Shown one piece after another: positions 8,364 through 19,059 of a stretch of DNA of 64,000 nt. A model generated the notes under the pieces. It saw nothing but the letters and a program-made list of their open reading frames with translations. It was not told the origin of the DNA and did no database searches. The stretch covers positions 62,001-126,000 of the forward strand of contig JAETQF010000001.1 in assembly GCA_021770845.1 (NCBI GenBank), given 5' to 3'. Both the position numbers and the translations under genes were made by a program. The DNA is from Oscillospiraceae bacterium. Its GTDB lineage: Bacteria; Bacillota; Clostridia; Oscillospirales; Oscillospiraceae. How positions within the stretch are numbered: position 1 is the stretch's first letter; every line of letters starts with the position of its first letter.

Positions 8364-9642
8364 CAGCAAGCTGCTCTATGTGGTGCTGTCGGTGATCCTC
8401 ACGGTGGGCCTGTGGTGCTACGTGACCTCCACCGACGGCACCCCGCAGCAGATGCCCTATCGGAACGTGCCGGTGGAGTTCCGGGGGATGGATATCCTGC
8501 GGGATCGGGGGCTGATGGTAGTCAATGAAGCCGTTACCGTCAACCTGACCATCCAGGCCAAGCCCGCGGTGCACGCGAAGCTGGCCAACAGTGAGGAGCT
8601 GTCGGTGACGGTGGACGTATCCGGCATCGGGGAGGAGGGCAGCCATTCCCTGGCCTATACCCCGAACCTGCCCGCCGGCGTCAGCTCCAGCGATGTGAGC
8701 TATGTGACCAGCAACGCCCGGCTGGGCGTGGTAACCCTGGAGGTGGCGCGGTATCTCAGCCGCGCGGTGACCATCAAGGGCAGCTTCCAGGGCAGCGTGG
8801 AGCAGGGCTATCTGGCGGGCAATGAGAACGACTTCCGGTTCTCCCCCGAGACCATCGTCGTCAGCGGGCGGGCGGAGGAGGTCAACCAGGTGGCCTATGC
8901 CCGGGTGACCGTCACCGGAGAAAACCACACGAAAAATATCTATGACAGCTTCCCCTTCCAGCTCATCGGGGCCAACGATGAGCCGCTGGAGAATTTGAAC
9001 GTGACCTGCGACGTGGACACGGTCTACGCCAGCTTCCCCATCCGGGCCATGGCGGAGATCCCCCTGGAGGTAAAGCTCACCGCCGGCGGCGGACTGGACG
9101 TGGACGACGTGCGGGTGGAACTGACCACCAACACCATCACGGTGGCGGGAAGCAAGGAGGCGGTGGACGCCCTGGTGAGCCAGGGGGCCATCACCCTGGC
9201 GGAGATCAATCTGGCCACCATCAAGGATAAGGATGAGCGTACGTTTGCCATCCCCCTGACCGACGAGCTGGAGAACCTCAGCGGCGTGGCGGAGGTGACG
9301 GCCACTTTCCGGGTGACCAAGCGGGTGGTGACCCAGACCTTTGTCACCCGGAACATCCAGGTCATCAACGAGCCGGAGGGCTGGAATGTAGACATTGTGA
9401 CTAAGGAACTGGCGGTGGAGATCCGGGGCACCAAGGCACTGGTGGATGAGCTGATCGCGGAAAACATCCGGGTGGTGGCGGATCTGCAGAACATCGATCC
9501 GGCGGCGGGGCCGTACACCGTACCCGCCATCATCTATCCGGACAGCGTCGGCACCAAGGGGGATCTGGGAGAGCTGCCCCCCGCCAACGCCAGCTATTAT
9601 TCCGTGGTGGTGTCCCTCACCCGGGCGGAACAGGGCGGCTGA
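8344..9642 (+). CDS. cdaR: CdaA regulator, YbbR-domain protein
   Basis: 432-aa protein with one N-terminal membrane anchor (about residues 9-27, LLYVVLSVILTVGLWCYV) and several extracytoplasmic YbbR beta repeats. In Listeria and Bacillus CdaR modulates CdaA by direct contact. The ATG at 8344 follows AAGGGAGAT and overlaps the cdaA end by 20 nt; upstream in-frame codons are within cdaA. Repeats are visible as recurring V-x-V-x-G strands such as ETIVVSGRAEEV, NTITVAGSKEAV and ELAVEIRGTKALV. Confidence 0.9.
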   Translation: MGKKILDSKLLYVVLSVILTVGLWCYVTSTDGTPQQMPYRNVPVEFRGMDILRDRGLMVVNEAVTVNLTIQAKPAVHAKLANSEELSVTVDVSGIGEEGSHSLAYTPNLPAGVSSSDVSYVTSNARLGVVTLEVARYLSRAVTIKGSFQGSVEQGYLAGNENDFRFSPETIVVSGRAEEVNQVAYARVTVTGENHTKNIYDSFPFQLIGANDEPLENLNVTCDVDTVYASFPIRAMAEIPLEVKLTAGGGLDVDDVRVELTTNTITVAGSKEAVDALVSQGAITLAEINLATIKDKDERTFAIPLTDELENLSGVAEVTATFRVTKRVVTQTFVTRNIQVINEPEGWNVDIVTKELAVEIRGTKALVDELIAENIRVVADLQNIDPAAGPYTVPAIIYPDSVGTKGDLGELPPANASYYSVVVSLTRAEQGG

Positions 9643-9643
9643 C

Positions 9644-11135
<1,492 letters not shown>

Positions 11136-11136
11136 T

Positions 11137-11673
11137 ATGAGACGAAAAAACGCGGCGGTGGCGGTGGCCTACCCCGCCATTTTAGGGGCGCTGGCCCTGC
11201 TTCTGGTTTACATCGGCTCCATCGCCCCCACGGGGAACTGGGGGATCGTGGCGGCGGCGGGCCTGCTGCCCGCGGCGGCGGTGATCTCGGTGGGGATAAA
11301 GGCGGGGCTCTTGTGCTGGGCGGGTGTGTCCATCCTGGCCTTCCTGCTGGTGCCGGACAAATTCTGTGTGTTGCTGTTCGGGGCGCTGTTCGGGCTGTAC
11401 CCCATGGTGAAGTCCCTCATTGAGGGGCTGCGGCGCAGGCCGGTGGAATACCTGCTGAAGCTGGCCTTTTTCAACGCCGCCTTCACGCTGATCTACCTGA
11501 CGATGGCCGGGGCGGTGCTGGACTCCCTGCCCCAGGCTCTGGGCGGCTCGGTCTGGATCCTGTACGGGGCGGCGAACCTGGTGTTTTTGCTGTACGACTA
11601 CGGATTCAGCAAGCTGATCGCGGTGTATATCGCCCGGATTGACCGGGCAATCCATGGAAAGGCGGGGACATAA
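11137..11673 (+). CDS. Hypothetical multi-pass membrane protein
   Basis: 178 aa with about five hydrophobic helices separated by short loops (for example AYPAILGALALLLVYIG and LLCWAGVSILAFLLV). I recognise no enzymatic motif. ATG at 11137, 1 nt after the J-protein stop, so it is co-transcribed with the DUF5685 and J-domain genes and is possibly the membrane partner of that set. Basic residues cluster at the C-terminus (RIDRAIHGK). Confidence 0.7.
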   Translation: MRRKNAAVAVAYPAILGALALLLVYIGSIAPTGNWGIVAAAGLLPAAAVISVGIKAGLLCWAGVSILAFLLVPDKFCVLLFGALFGLYPMVKSLIEGLRRRPVEYLLKLAFFNAAFTLIYLTMAGAVLDSLPQALGGSVWILYGAANLVFLLYDYGFSKLIAVYIARIDRAIHGKAGT

Positions 11674-11677
11674 ATTG

Positions 11678-12559
11678 GTGAGAAGCATGACTGGCTACGG
11701 CCGGGGGGATCGTTCCTTCGAGGGGCTCCAGGTCACGGTGGAGCTGCGGGCGGTGAACAACCGGTATCTGGACTGCACGGTAAAGCTGCCCAGGGCCTAC
11801 AGCTTCGCGGAGGACGCCATCAAGACCCGGGTGCAGGCCGCGGTGAGCCGGGGTAAAGTGGATGTGTTTGTCACCCTGAACCATGACCACGGGGACGAGA
11901 TGGTTGTCACCGTCAACGAGGAGCTGGCCCGGGGATATCTGGACGCGCTGAAGCGGCTTCACGAGCTGGGGGGCGGCCGGGTGAAGAAGAACTTCCGCGC
12001 CACCGAGCTGGCCCGGTTCCCCGACGTGCTGACGGTGGAGAAGCAGGCGGAGGATCTGGATCTGATGAAGGAGCGCCTGCTGGAGGTACTGGATCTGGCC
12101 ATTGAGGACTTCAACGCCATGCGGTCAGTGGAGGGCGAGCGGCTGTCCGCCGACATCCTGGGCCGGGCGGACACGGTGGAGCGCCTGCTGGGCGAAGTGG
12201 AGGCCCGCTCCCCTCAGACGGTGGCGGACTACCGGGCCCGGCTGGAGAGCAAGATGCGGGAGGTGCTCCAGAACACCCAGATCGACGAGGGGCGGTTGCT
12301 CACCGAGGCGGCCATCTTCGCGGACAAGGTGGCGGTGGACGAGGAGACGGTGCGGCTCCACAGCCATCTGGGCCAGCTCCGGGAGCTGCTGTCCGCCGGA
12401 GGGGCCGTGGGACGGAAGCTGGACTTCCTGATCCAGGAGTTCAACCGGGAAACCAATACCATCGGCTCCAAATGCAACGATCTGGAGATCACCCGCCGGG
12501 TGGTGGACATGAAGGCGGAGATCGAGAAGATCCGGGAGCAGGTTCAAAACCTGGAGTGA
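11678..12559 (+). CDS. yicC: YicC/YloC-family endoribonuclease
   Basis: 293-aa protein with the family N-terminus RSMTGYGRG and the C-terminal DUF1732 region ending ...[19 protein letters not shown]. YicC proteins are endoribonucleases linked to RNA turnover. The GTG at 11678 places the start at the conserved (M)RSMTGYG; the longer in-frame extension would overlap the previous gene. It opens the conserved yicC-remA-gmk-rpoZ-priA cluster. Confidence 0.93.
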   Translation: MRSMTGYGRGDRSFEGLQVTVELRAVNNRYLDCTVKLPRAYSFAEDAIKTRVQAAVSRGKVDVFVTLNHDHGDEMVVTVNEELARGYLDALKRLHELGGGRVKKNFRATELARFPDVLTVEKQAEDLDLMKERLLEVLDLAIEDFNAMRSVEGERLSADILGRADTVERLLGEVEARSPQTVADYRARLESKMREVLQNTQIDEGRLLTEAAIFADKVAVDEETVRLHSHLGQLRELLSAGGAVGRKLDFLIQEFNRETNTIGSKCNDLEITRRVVDMKAEIEKIREQVQNLE

Positions 12560-12563
12560 CGCC

Positions 12564-12836
12564 ATGAAGCTGGTCAATATCGGATTTGGGAATATGGTGT
12601 CCGCCCAGCGGGTGGTGGCCATTGTCAGCCCGGACTCCGCCCCGGTGAAGCGGCTGGGGCAGGAGGCCCGGGAGCGGGGGATGCTCATCGACGCCAGCTT
12701 CGGCCGCAAGACCCAGGCGGTGCTGGTGATGGACAGCGGCCACGTGATCTGGTCGTCCCTGCCCACGGGGCAGATCTCCGCCCGGTTTGGGGACGAAGCG
12801 GGGCAGGAGCACGAGAGAGAGGATGAGGAAGCATGA
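12564..12836 (+). CDS. remA: RemA/DUF370 family DNA-binding regulator
   Basis: 90-aa protein matching RemA (extracellular-matrix regulator of B. subtilis), starting [20 protein letters not shown] with [15 protein letters not shown] in the second half. RemA forms octameric rings that bind DNA. The yicC-remA-gmk-rpoZ order is standard in Firmicutes. The stop overlaps the gmk start. Confidence 0.93.
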   Translation: MKLVNIGFGNMVSAQRVVAIVSPDSAPVKRLGQEARERGMLIDASFGRKTQAVLVMDSGHVIWSSLPTGQISARFGDEAGQEHEREDEEA

Positions 12837-13447
12837 GCACGAGAAGGGGAGAGCTGATCGTATTGTCCGGGCCCTCCGGGGTGGGGAAAAGCACCGTCAT
12901 CGCCGAGCTGCTGAGCGCCCGGCGGGACATCCACTTTTCCGTGTCCTTCACCACCCGGCAGCCCAGGACAGGCGAGGCGGACGGAGTGAACTACAACTTC
13001 GTCTCCCGGGAGGAGTTTGAGCGGATGATCGCCGCCGACGAGTTGCTGGAATACGCCGAGTACGTGGGCAATTACTACGGCACGTCCCTGAAGGTGATCC
13101 GGGATAAGCTGGATCAGGGGGTGGACGTACTGCTGGACATTGAGGTGCAGGGGGCGGCCAAGGTGAAGGAGCGGTGCCCGGAGGCGGTGCTGATCTTCCT
13201 CATACCGCCGTCCATTGAGGAGCTGTCCCGCCGGCTCCACCGCCGGAACACCGACGCGGAGGAAACCATCCAGCGCCGCCTGGAAAAGGCCCGGGAGGAG
13301 TGCCGGGAGAGCGTCCACTACGACTATCTGGTGGTGAACGACGCGGTGGTGACCGCCGCGGGGGAGATTTTGTCCATTTTAGAGGCGGAGCGGTGCCGCA
13401 CCCCCAAGCGGCTCCACTTGACCCAGGGCATTGTGGGGACGGCGTAA
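12833..13447 (+). CDS. gmk: Guanylate kinase
   Basis: 204-aa enzyme converting GMP to GDP with ATP. P-loop GPSGVGKST at residues 13-21; GMP-binding region with [15 protein letters not shown]; lid region with [17 protein letters not shown] overlaps the remA stop. Confidence 0.96.
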   Translation: MSTRRGELIVLSGPSGVGKSTVIAELLSARRDIHFSVSFTTRQPRTGEADGVNYNFVSREEFERMIAADELLEYAEYVGNYYGTSLKVIRDKLDQGVDVLLDIEVQGAAKVKERCPEAVLIFLIPPSIEELSRRLHRRNTDAEETIQRRLEKAREECRESVHYDYLVVNDAVVTAAGEILSILEAERCRTPKRLHLTQGIVGTA

Positions 13448-13482
13448 GCCGGCCGGTCATATCAATTTTAGGAGGATGCGTT

Positions 13483-13716
13483 ATGTTACTTTATCCCGCG
13501 ATCAAGGATTTGCTCAATCAGGTGCCCAGCCGCTATATGCTGGTGAATATGGTGGCCAACCGGGCCAGAAAGCTGTCCAGCGAGGCGGAGAACTCCGGCG
13601 AGCCGCTGGAGGAGAAGGCCGTCTCCCTGGCCATCCATGAGGTGGCCAACGGCACGCTCCGGGTGGAGGACGCGGAGCGGGAGCAAAACCAGGATCAGGA
13701 TCAGGCGGAAGCGTGA
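13483..13716 (+). CDS. rpoZ: RNA polymerase omega subunit
   Basis: 77-aa omega subunit; residues from PAIKDLLNQV through SRYMLVNMVANRARKL and the KAVSLAIHEVANG helix match the family. Assembles with the RNA polymerase beta' subunit. Start ATG 13483 is 7 nt after a perfect AGGAGG (13470-13475). Acidic, Gln-rich tail (EQNQDQDQAEA). Confidence 0.93.
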   Translation: MLLYPAIKDLLNQVPSRYMLVNMVANRARKLSSEAENSGEPLEEKAVSLAIHEVANGTLRVEDAEREQNQDQDQAEA

Positions 13717-13723
13717 CAACTCT

Positions 13724-13751
13724 GGGCAAGCAGGACGCCTGCTTGCCCTTT
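13724..13751 (+). terminator. Hairpin between rpoZ and priA, weak terminator or attenuator
   Basis: GGGCAAGCAGG (13724-13734), loop ACG, CCTGCTTGCCC (to 13748), followed by only TTT. An 11-bp perfect stem but a short U tract, so termination is probably partial. Confidence 0.5.
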
Positions 13752-13779
13752 GGACTGTGGAGAGGGATGAGGTGAGGCC

Positions 13780-16245
13780 GTGGCCGGAATCGCAAAAATC
13801 GCAGTGTCGGCGGCGACCTACGCCATTGACAAGCCCTACGACTATCTGATCCCGCCCAAGCTGGCGGACGACTTGCGGCCGGGGATGCGGGCGGCGGTGC
13901 CCTTCGGCGCGGGAAACCGGGTGAGCGACGGCATTGTGCTGGCCCTGGGGGAGCGGGAGGACACGGCCAAGCTGAAATATGTGCTGGCCCTGCTGGACGA
14001 GGAGCCAGTGCTGGATCCGGAGGCGGTGCAGCTGGCCCTTTGGATGCGGGAGCACTATTTCTGCACGGTGTACGACGCCATGCGGGTGATGCTTCCGGCG
14101 GGGCTGTGGTTCTCCCTGAAGGACTGCTGGCGGATTGCCCCCGGGGTGGATCGAGCGGCGGCTTACGATGGGGCGGGGGAGGACGAGGCCGCCCAAAAGC
14201 TGGTGGGCCTGCTGTTCTCCAACAATGGCTGGGCGGAGCTGGGGAAAATCCGGCTGGCCTTCGGGACGGCCAACCCGGGCCCCGCCCTGCGGGCGCTGGA
14301 ACAGCAGGGCATCATCGTTCAGGAGGCGGGCGCCGCCCGGGGCGTGAAGGACAAGACGGAGCAGGTGGCCACCCTGGCCATGGATCCCGGGGACGCGCTG
14401 GCCCTGCTGGCCCCGAAACGGAAGCGGGCGCCCCTTCAGTACGCGGCGGGGGAGGCCCTGTGCGCGGCGGGGGAGACCTCCGCCAAGGAGCTGTGCTACT
14501 TTACCGGTGCATCCATGAGCACCCTGAGGGCGCTGGAGCGCCAGGGGGTGCTCACCCTGTCCAAACGGGAGGTCTACCGCCGCCCGGAGCTGCCCACCCA
14601 GGAGGAGGCGGCGCCGGTGGAGCTGAACGGGGAACAGCAGGCGGCCTATGAGGAGCTGCTGGCCCAGGCGGAGGGAGGCAGAGGCGCCGCCCTGCTGTAC
14701 GGCGTCACCGGCAGCGGCAAGACCCAGATCTACCTGAAGCTGATCCACGCTCTGCTGGAGAAGGGGAGGACGGCGCTGGTGATGGTGCCGGAGATCTCCT
14801 TGACCCCGCAGCTGATGCGGATCTTTGTGTCCCACTTTGGCTGTGAAGTTGCAATCCTTCACAGCTCTCTGTCCGCCGGAGAGCGGTGCGATGAGTGGAA
14901 ACGGGTGCGGAGGGGGGAGGCCCGGGTGGTGGTAGGCACCCGCTCCGCGGTGTTTGCCCCGCTGCCTAATCTGGGGGCCATTATTCTGGACGAGGAGCAG
15001 GAGCCCTCCTACAAGTCGGAGCAGAACCCCAGGTATCATGCCCGGGAGGTGGCGCGCTGCCGCTGCCACAGGGCGGGGGCGCTGCTGGTGCTGGGCTCGG
15101 CCACCCCGTCGGTGGAAACCATGTACCGGGCCCGGCAGGGGGAGTATAACCTGCTCACCCTCAGCCGCAGGTTCAATGAGCGGGCCCTGCCCAAGGTGAC
15201 CATTGTGGACATGAAGGAGGAGCTGCGCCGGGGAAATGGCGGCTCCATCAGCGGGGTGCTGGCCCAAAAGCTGGAGGAGACGGTGGATCGGGGGGAACAG
15301 GCCATCCTGTTTCTCAACCGCCGGGGGGCCAGCCGGATGGCGGTGTGCGGCGAGTGCGGGGAGATCCCCACCTGTCCCCGGTGCTCCGTCCATCTGACCT
15401 ACCACTCCGCCAACCGGCGGCTGATGTGCCATTACTGCGGCCACTCCCAGCCTCTGCCCGACCGTTGTCCCGTCTGCGGCGGCCTGCTCCGCTTCGTCGG
15501 GGCGGGGACGCAGAAGGTGGAGGAGGAGCTGCAAAGCCTGTTCCCCGGCGTGGGGGTGCTGCGGATGGACGCGGACACCGTGTCCGTCACCCACAGCCAC
15601 GAGGCTCTGCTGGAAGAATTCCGGCGGCAGCGGATCCCCATTCTGCTGGGCACCCAGATGGTGGCCAAGGGGCTGGACTTTGAGAACGTCACCCTGGTGG
15701 GGGCGGTGTCGGCGGATCAGAGCCTGTATACCGGAGACGTCCACGCCGCGGAGCGCACCTTCTCCCTGCTCACCCAGGTGGCGGGCCGGGCGGGACGGGG
15801 GGAGAAGGAGGGGCAGGCGGTGATCCAGACCTTCACCCCGGACAACGACGTGATCCGGTTCGCGGCCCAGCAGGACTATGACTCCTTTTACCGCCAGGAG
15901 ATCCGCATACGGGAGATGCGGGAGCTGCCGCCCTGCAGCGATCTGTTTCTGCTGTGCGCCTCCGGGCTGGAGGAGACGGCGGTGCTCCGGGCCTGCCTGC
16001 GGCTGCGGGACAGCTTGAGTTCGGCCATGGGTAAAACGCCCTATCGGGGGACGGCGTACCGCCTGCTGGGGCCGGCCCCGGCCCCGGTGGCCAAGGTGAA
16101 CGACCGCTACCGATACCGGCTGGTGCTCAACACAAAAAATACCCGGGCCATACGTCAGCTGGTGGCCCATCTGCTCCGGCAGGCCCAGTCGGACAGGCAA
16201 AACCGTGGGGTAGCCCTGTACGCAGATCTGGATCCCATGGAATAA
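13780..16245 (+). CDS. priA: Primosomal replication-restart helicase PriA
   Basis: 821-aa superfamily 2 helicase that reloads the replisome at stalled forks. N-terminal 3'-DNA-binding domain (KPYDYLIP); Walker A GVTGSGKT (308-315); motif II DEEQ (404-407), where many PriA proteins have DEEH; zinc-binding cysteines in the span of about 522-563 (CGECG...CPRC...CHYCG...CPVCG); helicase motifs GTQMVAKGLDFENV and QVAGRAGRG. Start GTG 13780 after GAGGTGAGG. Confidence 0.95.
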   Translation: MAGIAKIAVSAATYAIDKPYDYLIPPKLADDLRPGMRAAVPFGAGNRVSDGIVLALGEREDTAKLKYVLALLDEEPVLDPEAVQLALWMREHYFCTVYDAMRVMLPAGLWFSLKDCWRIAPGVDRAAAYDGAGEDEAAQKLVGLLFSNNGWAELGKIRLAFGTANPGPALRALEQQGIIVQEAGAARGVKDKTEQVATLAMDPGDALALLAPKRKRAPLQYAAGEALCAAGETSAKELCYFTGASMSTLRALERQGVLTLSKREVYRRPELPTQEEAAPVELNGEQQAAYEELLAQAEGGRGAALLYGVTGSGKTQIYLKLIHALLEKGRTALVMVPEISLTPQLMRIFVSHFGCEVAILHSSLSAGERCDEWKRVRRGEARVVVGTRSAVFAPLPNLGAIILDEEQEPSYKSEQNPRYHAREVARCRCHRAGALLVLGSATPSVETMYRARQGEYNLLTLSRRFNERALPKVTIVDMKEELRRGNGGSISGVLAQKLEETVDRGEQAILFLNRRGASRMAVCGECGEIPTCPRCSVHLTYHSANRRLMCHYCGHSQPLPDRCPVCGGLLRFVGAGTQKVEEELQSLFPGVGVLRMDADTVSVTHSHEALLEEFRRQRIPILLGTQMVAKGLDFENVTLVGAVSADQSLYTGDVHAAERTFSLLTQVAGRAGRGEKEGQAVIQTFTPDNDVIRFAAQQDYDSFYRQEIRIREMRELPPCSDLFLLCASGLEETAVLRACLRLRDSLSSAMGKTPYRGTAYRLLGPAPAPVAKVNDRYRYRLVLNTKNTRAIRQLVAHLLRQAQSDRQNRGVALYADLDPME

Positions 16246-16261
16246 AGAGGAGGAATTTGCG

Positions 16262-16792
16262 ATGGCTTTGCGAAAAATATTGACTCAGGGGGATCCGACT
16301 CTGGGAAAGGTGTGCCGGCCGGTGGAGAAGTTTGACCGGAAGCTCCACTGGCTGCTGGACGATCTGAAGGAGACGCTGGAGAACGCCGGGGGCGTGGGAC
16401 TGGCCGCGCCTCAGATCGGCATACTCCGTCGGGCTGTGATCGTGATGGACGATCAGGATCAAATGATTGAGCTGGTAAATCCGGAGATCATCCGCAAGGA
16501 GGGGGAGCAGGGGGGCTGGGAGGGCTGCCTCAGCGTCCCCAACCAGTACGGCTGGGTGCTCCGCCCCAGCTCGGTGACCGTCCGGGCCCAGGATCGGGAC
16601 GGGAATTTCTTTGAGGTGTCCGGGGAGGAGATGGTGGCCCGCTGCTTCTGCCACGAGCTGGAGCATCTGGAGGGCCACCTGTTTGTGGAGCGCACCGATG
16701 GGGAGCTCTACACCATGGAGGAGCTGGACGCCATGGAGGCGGGGCAGAGTGAAAGCCGGAAGCCCCGCCGGAAAAGAGGAAAGAAAAAATGA
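16262..16792 (+). CDS. def: Peptide deformylase
   Basis: 176-aa Fe/Zn enzyme removing the N-formyl group from nascent proteins. All three motifs are present: GVGLAAPQIG (44-53), EGCLS (87-91) with the metal Cys, and HELEH (131-135). It has a basic C-terminal tail (SESRKPRRKRGKKK). Stop overlaps the fmt start, pairing the enzymes that add and remove the formyl group. Confidence 0.95.
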   Translation: MALRKILTQGDPTLGKVCRPVEKFDRKLHWLLDDLKETLENAGGVGLAAPQIGILRRAVIVMDDQDQMIELVNPEIIRKEGEQGGWEGCLSVPNQYGWVLRPSSVTVRAQDRDGNFFEVSGEEMVARCFCHELEHLEGHLFVERTDGELYTMEELDAMEAGQSESRKPRRKRGKKK

Positions 16793-17724
16793 GAATTGTG
16801 TTCATGGGCACCCCGGATTTTGCGGTGCCCTCGCTGAAGGCGCTGGTGGAGGCAGGGCATGAGATCTGCGGGGTGTTTACCCAGCCGGACAAACCGAAAA
16901 ATCGAGGCATGAAGCTCCAGGCGCCGCCCGTGAAGGAATATGCCTTGTCGGTTGGCTTGCCGGTGTTTCAGCCCGCCAAGCTGCGGGACGGGGAGGCGCT
17001 GGGCATCCTGAAGGGGCTGGAGCCGGAGCTCATCGCGGTGGCGGCCTACGGGAAGATCCTGCCGGTGGACATTTTGGAGCTGCCCCGGCTGGGGTGTGTC
17101 AACGTCCACTCGTCCCTGCTGCCCAAGTACCGGGGGGCGGCCCCTATCAACTGGGCCATCCTCGATGGGGAGGACGAGACGGGCGTCACCATCATGGTTA
17201 TGGCGGAGGGGATGGACACCGGGGACATCCTGGCCCAGCGGGCCACCCCCATCCAGATCGACGAGAACGCCGCCCAGCTCTTTGACCGGCTGGCCCAGAT
17301 GGGGGCGGAGCTGCTGGTGGAGACGGTGGCGGACATCGAGGCGGGGATGGTAAAGGCGGTGCCCCAGGACGAGAGCAGGGCCAGCCACGCCCCCATGCTG
17401 TCCCGGGAGCTGTCCCCCATGGACTGGAGCAGGACGGCCCGGCAGCTCCACGATCAGGTGCGGGGGCTGTATCCCTGGCCGGCGGCTGTTGCCGCGGTGG
17501 ACGGGGTGCGGTGCAAGATCCTGCGCACCGCCCTGGCGGAGGACGCCGGGGGCCAGGCGCCGGGAACGGTGCTCCAGGCAGACAAGCGGGGCCTGCGGGT
17601 AGCCTGCGGAGACGGAAAAGCGTTGGAGATTCTGGAGCTCCAGCCGGACGGGAAAAAGGCCATGGCCGCGTCCGCCTTCCTGATGGGCCATCCCATCCGG
17701 ACGGGTATAGTTTTGACAGATTAG
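16789..17724 (+). CDS. fmt: Methionyl-tRNA formyltransferase
   Basis: 311-aa enzyme that formylates initiator Met-tRNA using 10-formyl-THF. N-terminal MGTPDFAVPSL; catalytic region NVHSSLLPKYRGAAPINWA near 106-124 with the conserved Asn, His and, downstream, Asp (MDTGDI). C-terminal OB-like domain is present. ATGA overlap with def. Confidence 0.96.
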   Translation: MRIVFMGTPDFAVPSLKALVEAGHEICGVFTQPDKPKNRGMKLQAPPVKEYALSVGLPVFQPAKLRDGEALGILKGLEPELIAVAAYGKILPVDILELPRLGCVNVHSSLLPKYRGAAPINWAILDGEDETGVTIMVMAEGMDTGDILAQRATPIQIDENAAQLFDRLAQMGAELLVETVADIEAGMVKAVPQDESRASHAPMLSRELSPMDWSRTARQLHDQVRGLYPWPAAVAAVDGVRCKILRTALAEDAGGQAPGTVLQADKRGLRVACGDGKALEILELQPDGKKAMAASAFLMGHPIRTGIVLTD

Positions 17725-17736
17725 GAGGATGCCCCG

Positions 17737-19059
17737 ATGGGTTCTGCCAGAGAGGCCGCGCTGATCACCCTGACCGCCTGTGAGCGGCAGGGGGCGTGGT
17801 CGGATGGATATTTGAAAAAGACGCTGCGGGAACAGGAGCTGGACAAGCGGGACGCGGCCTTGGCCTCCCGGCTGTGCTACGGGGTGCTGCAGAACAGGCT
17901 GCTGCTGGACTGGCAGCTGGCCCGGTTCTGCAACCGGAAGCTGGAGGCGCTGGAGGTGCCCGTGCTGTGCGGGCTGCGGTCGGCGGTTTATCAGTTCCTG
18001 TTTTTGGATAAAATTCCACCCAGCGCGGCGGTGAACGAGGCGGTGGAGCTGACCAAGAAGTACTGCCGCAACCCCCGGGCCGCCGGGATGGTGAACGGCA
18101 TCCTGCGGGCCATGCTCCGGCAGAAGGATCTGCCGGAGCCGGAGGGACGGGACAGGGCGGAAACCCTGTCCCTGAAATACAGCCACCCGCTCTGGCTGGT
18201 GGAGGAATTTATGGCCGCGCTGGGCCCGGAGGGGGCGGAGGCCCTGCTGGCGGCGGACAACCTCCAGCCTCCCACCGCGGCCCAGGTCAATCCCCTCCGA
18301 ACTGATCCGGACAAGCTGGCGGAGGAGCTGCGGAGCGAGGGGGTGGAGGTCACGCCCCACCCGTGGCTGCCCGGGTGCCTGCTGCTGAGCGGGTCGGGCG
18401 ATCTGGAGCGGCTGGCGGCGTTTCGGGAAGGCCATTTTTACGTGCAGGATCCGGCGGCGCGGCTGGCGGTGACGGCCGCCGGGCTCAGGCCGGGCCAGCG
18501 GGTGCTGGATTGCTGCGCCGCCCCCGGTGGAAAATCCTTTGCCGCCGCTATCGAGATGGAAAACCGGGGAGAGGTTATTTCCTGTGATATCCACCCCCAC
18601 AAGATCAGGCTGCTCCAGGCGGGGCGGGATCGACTGGGTCTGTCTATCATCTCCCCCTGCCTTCAGAGTGCGACGGAGCAGAAGGAGGAGTGGCTGGGCG
18701 GGTTTGACGGGGTGATCACCGACGTGCCCTGCTCGGGGCTGGGGATCATCCGCAAGAAGCCGGACATCCGCTACAAGGATCCCAAGGCGCTGGAGGGGCT
18801 GCCCCGGGTGCAGCGGGCCATTTTGGACAACTGCGCCCGGTACGTCCGGCCCGGAGGGGTGCTGATTTACTCCACCTGCACCGTTCTCCAGCGGGAAAAC
18901 GGGGATATCGTGGACGGATTTCTGGCCGATCATCCCCAGTTCGCGCCGGAGCCCTTCTCCCTGCCCGAGCTCGGGGAGCAGCCGGGGCGGATCACCTTCT
19001 GGCCCCACATCCACGGTACGGATGGATTTTTCGTGGCCAAGCTGCGCAGGAAGGGGTGA
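17737..19059 (+). CDS. rsmB: 16S rRNA m5C967 methyltransferase RsmB
   Basis: 440-aa enzyme with an N-terminal NusB-like RNA-binding domain (REAALITLTACERQG...) and a C-terminal SAM methyltransferase domain. SAM motif I reads DCCAAPGGKS (about 258-267); the catalytic Cys pair lies in DVPCSGLG (near 332) and STCTV. RBS GGAGGATG upstream. Stop overlaps the rlmN GTG start. Confidence 0.95.
   Translation: MGSAREAALITLTACERQGAWSDGYLKKTLREQELDKRDAALASRLCYGVLQNRLLLDWQLARFCNRKLEALEVPVLCGLRSAVYQFLFLDKIPPSAAVNEAVELTKKYCRNPRAAGMVNGILRAMLRQKDLPEPEGRDRAETLSLKYSHPLWLVEEFMAALGPEGAEALLAADNLQPPTAAQVNPLRTDPDKLAEELRSEGVEVTPHPWLPGCLLLSGSGDLERLAAFREGHFYVQDPAARLAVTAAGLRPGQRVLDCCAAPGGKSFAAAIEMENRGEVISCDIHPHKIRLLQAGRDRLGLSIISPCLQSATEQKEEWLGGFDGVITDVPCSGLGIIRKKPDIRYKDPKALEGLPRVQRAILDNCARYVRPGGVLIYSTCTVLQRENGDIVDGFLADHPQFAPEPFSLPELGEQPGRITFWPHIHGTDGFFVAKLRRKG

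Noticed and set aside
14989-15000. PriA motif II reads DEEQ instead of DEEH
   Set aside because: A His-to-Gln change at this position is, as far as I recall, seen in other clostridial PriA proteins, and all other helicase and zinc motifs are intact.
13486-16200. A 904-codon open frame on the minus strand opposite priA
   Set aside because: Low-complexity, His/Pro/Gln-rich translation exactly opposite priA, which has full PriA motifs. High GC content produces such antisense frames throughout the window.
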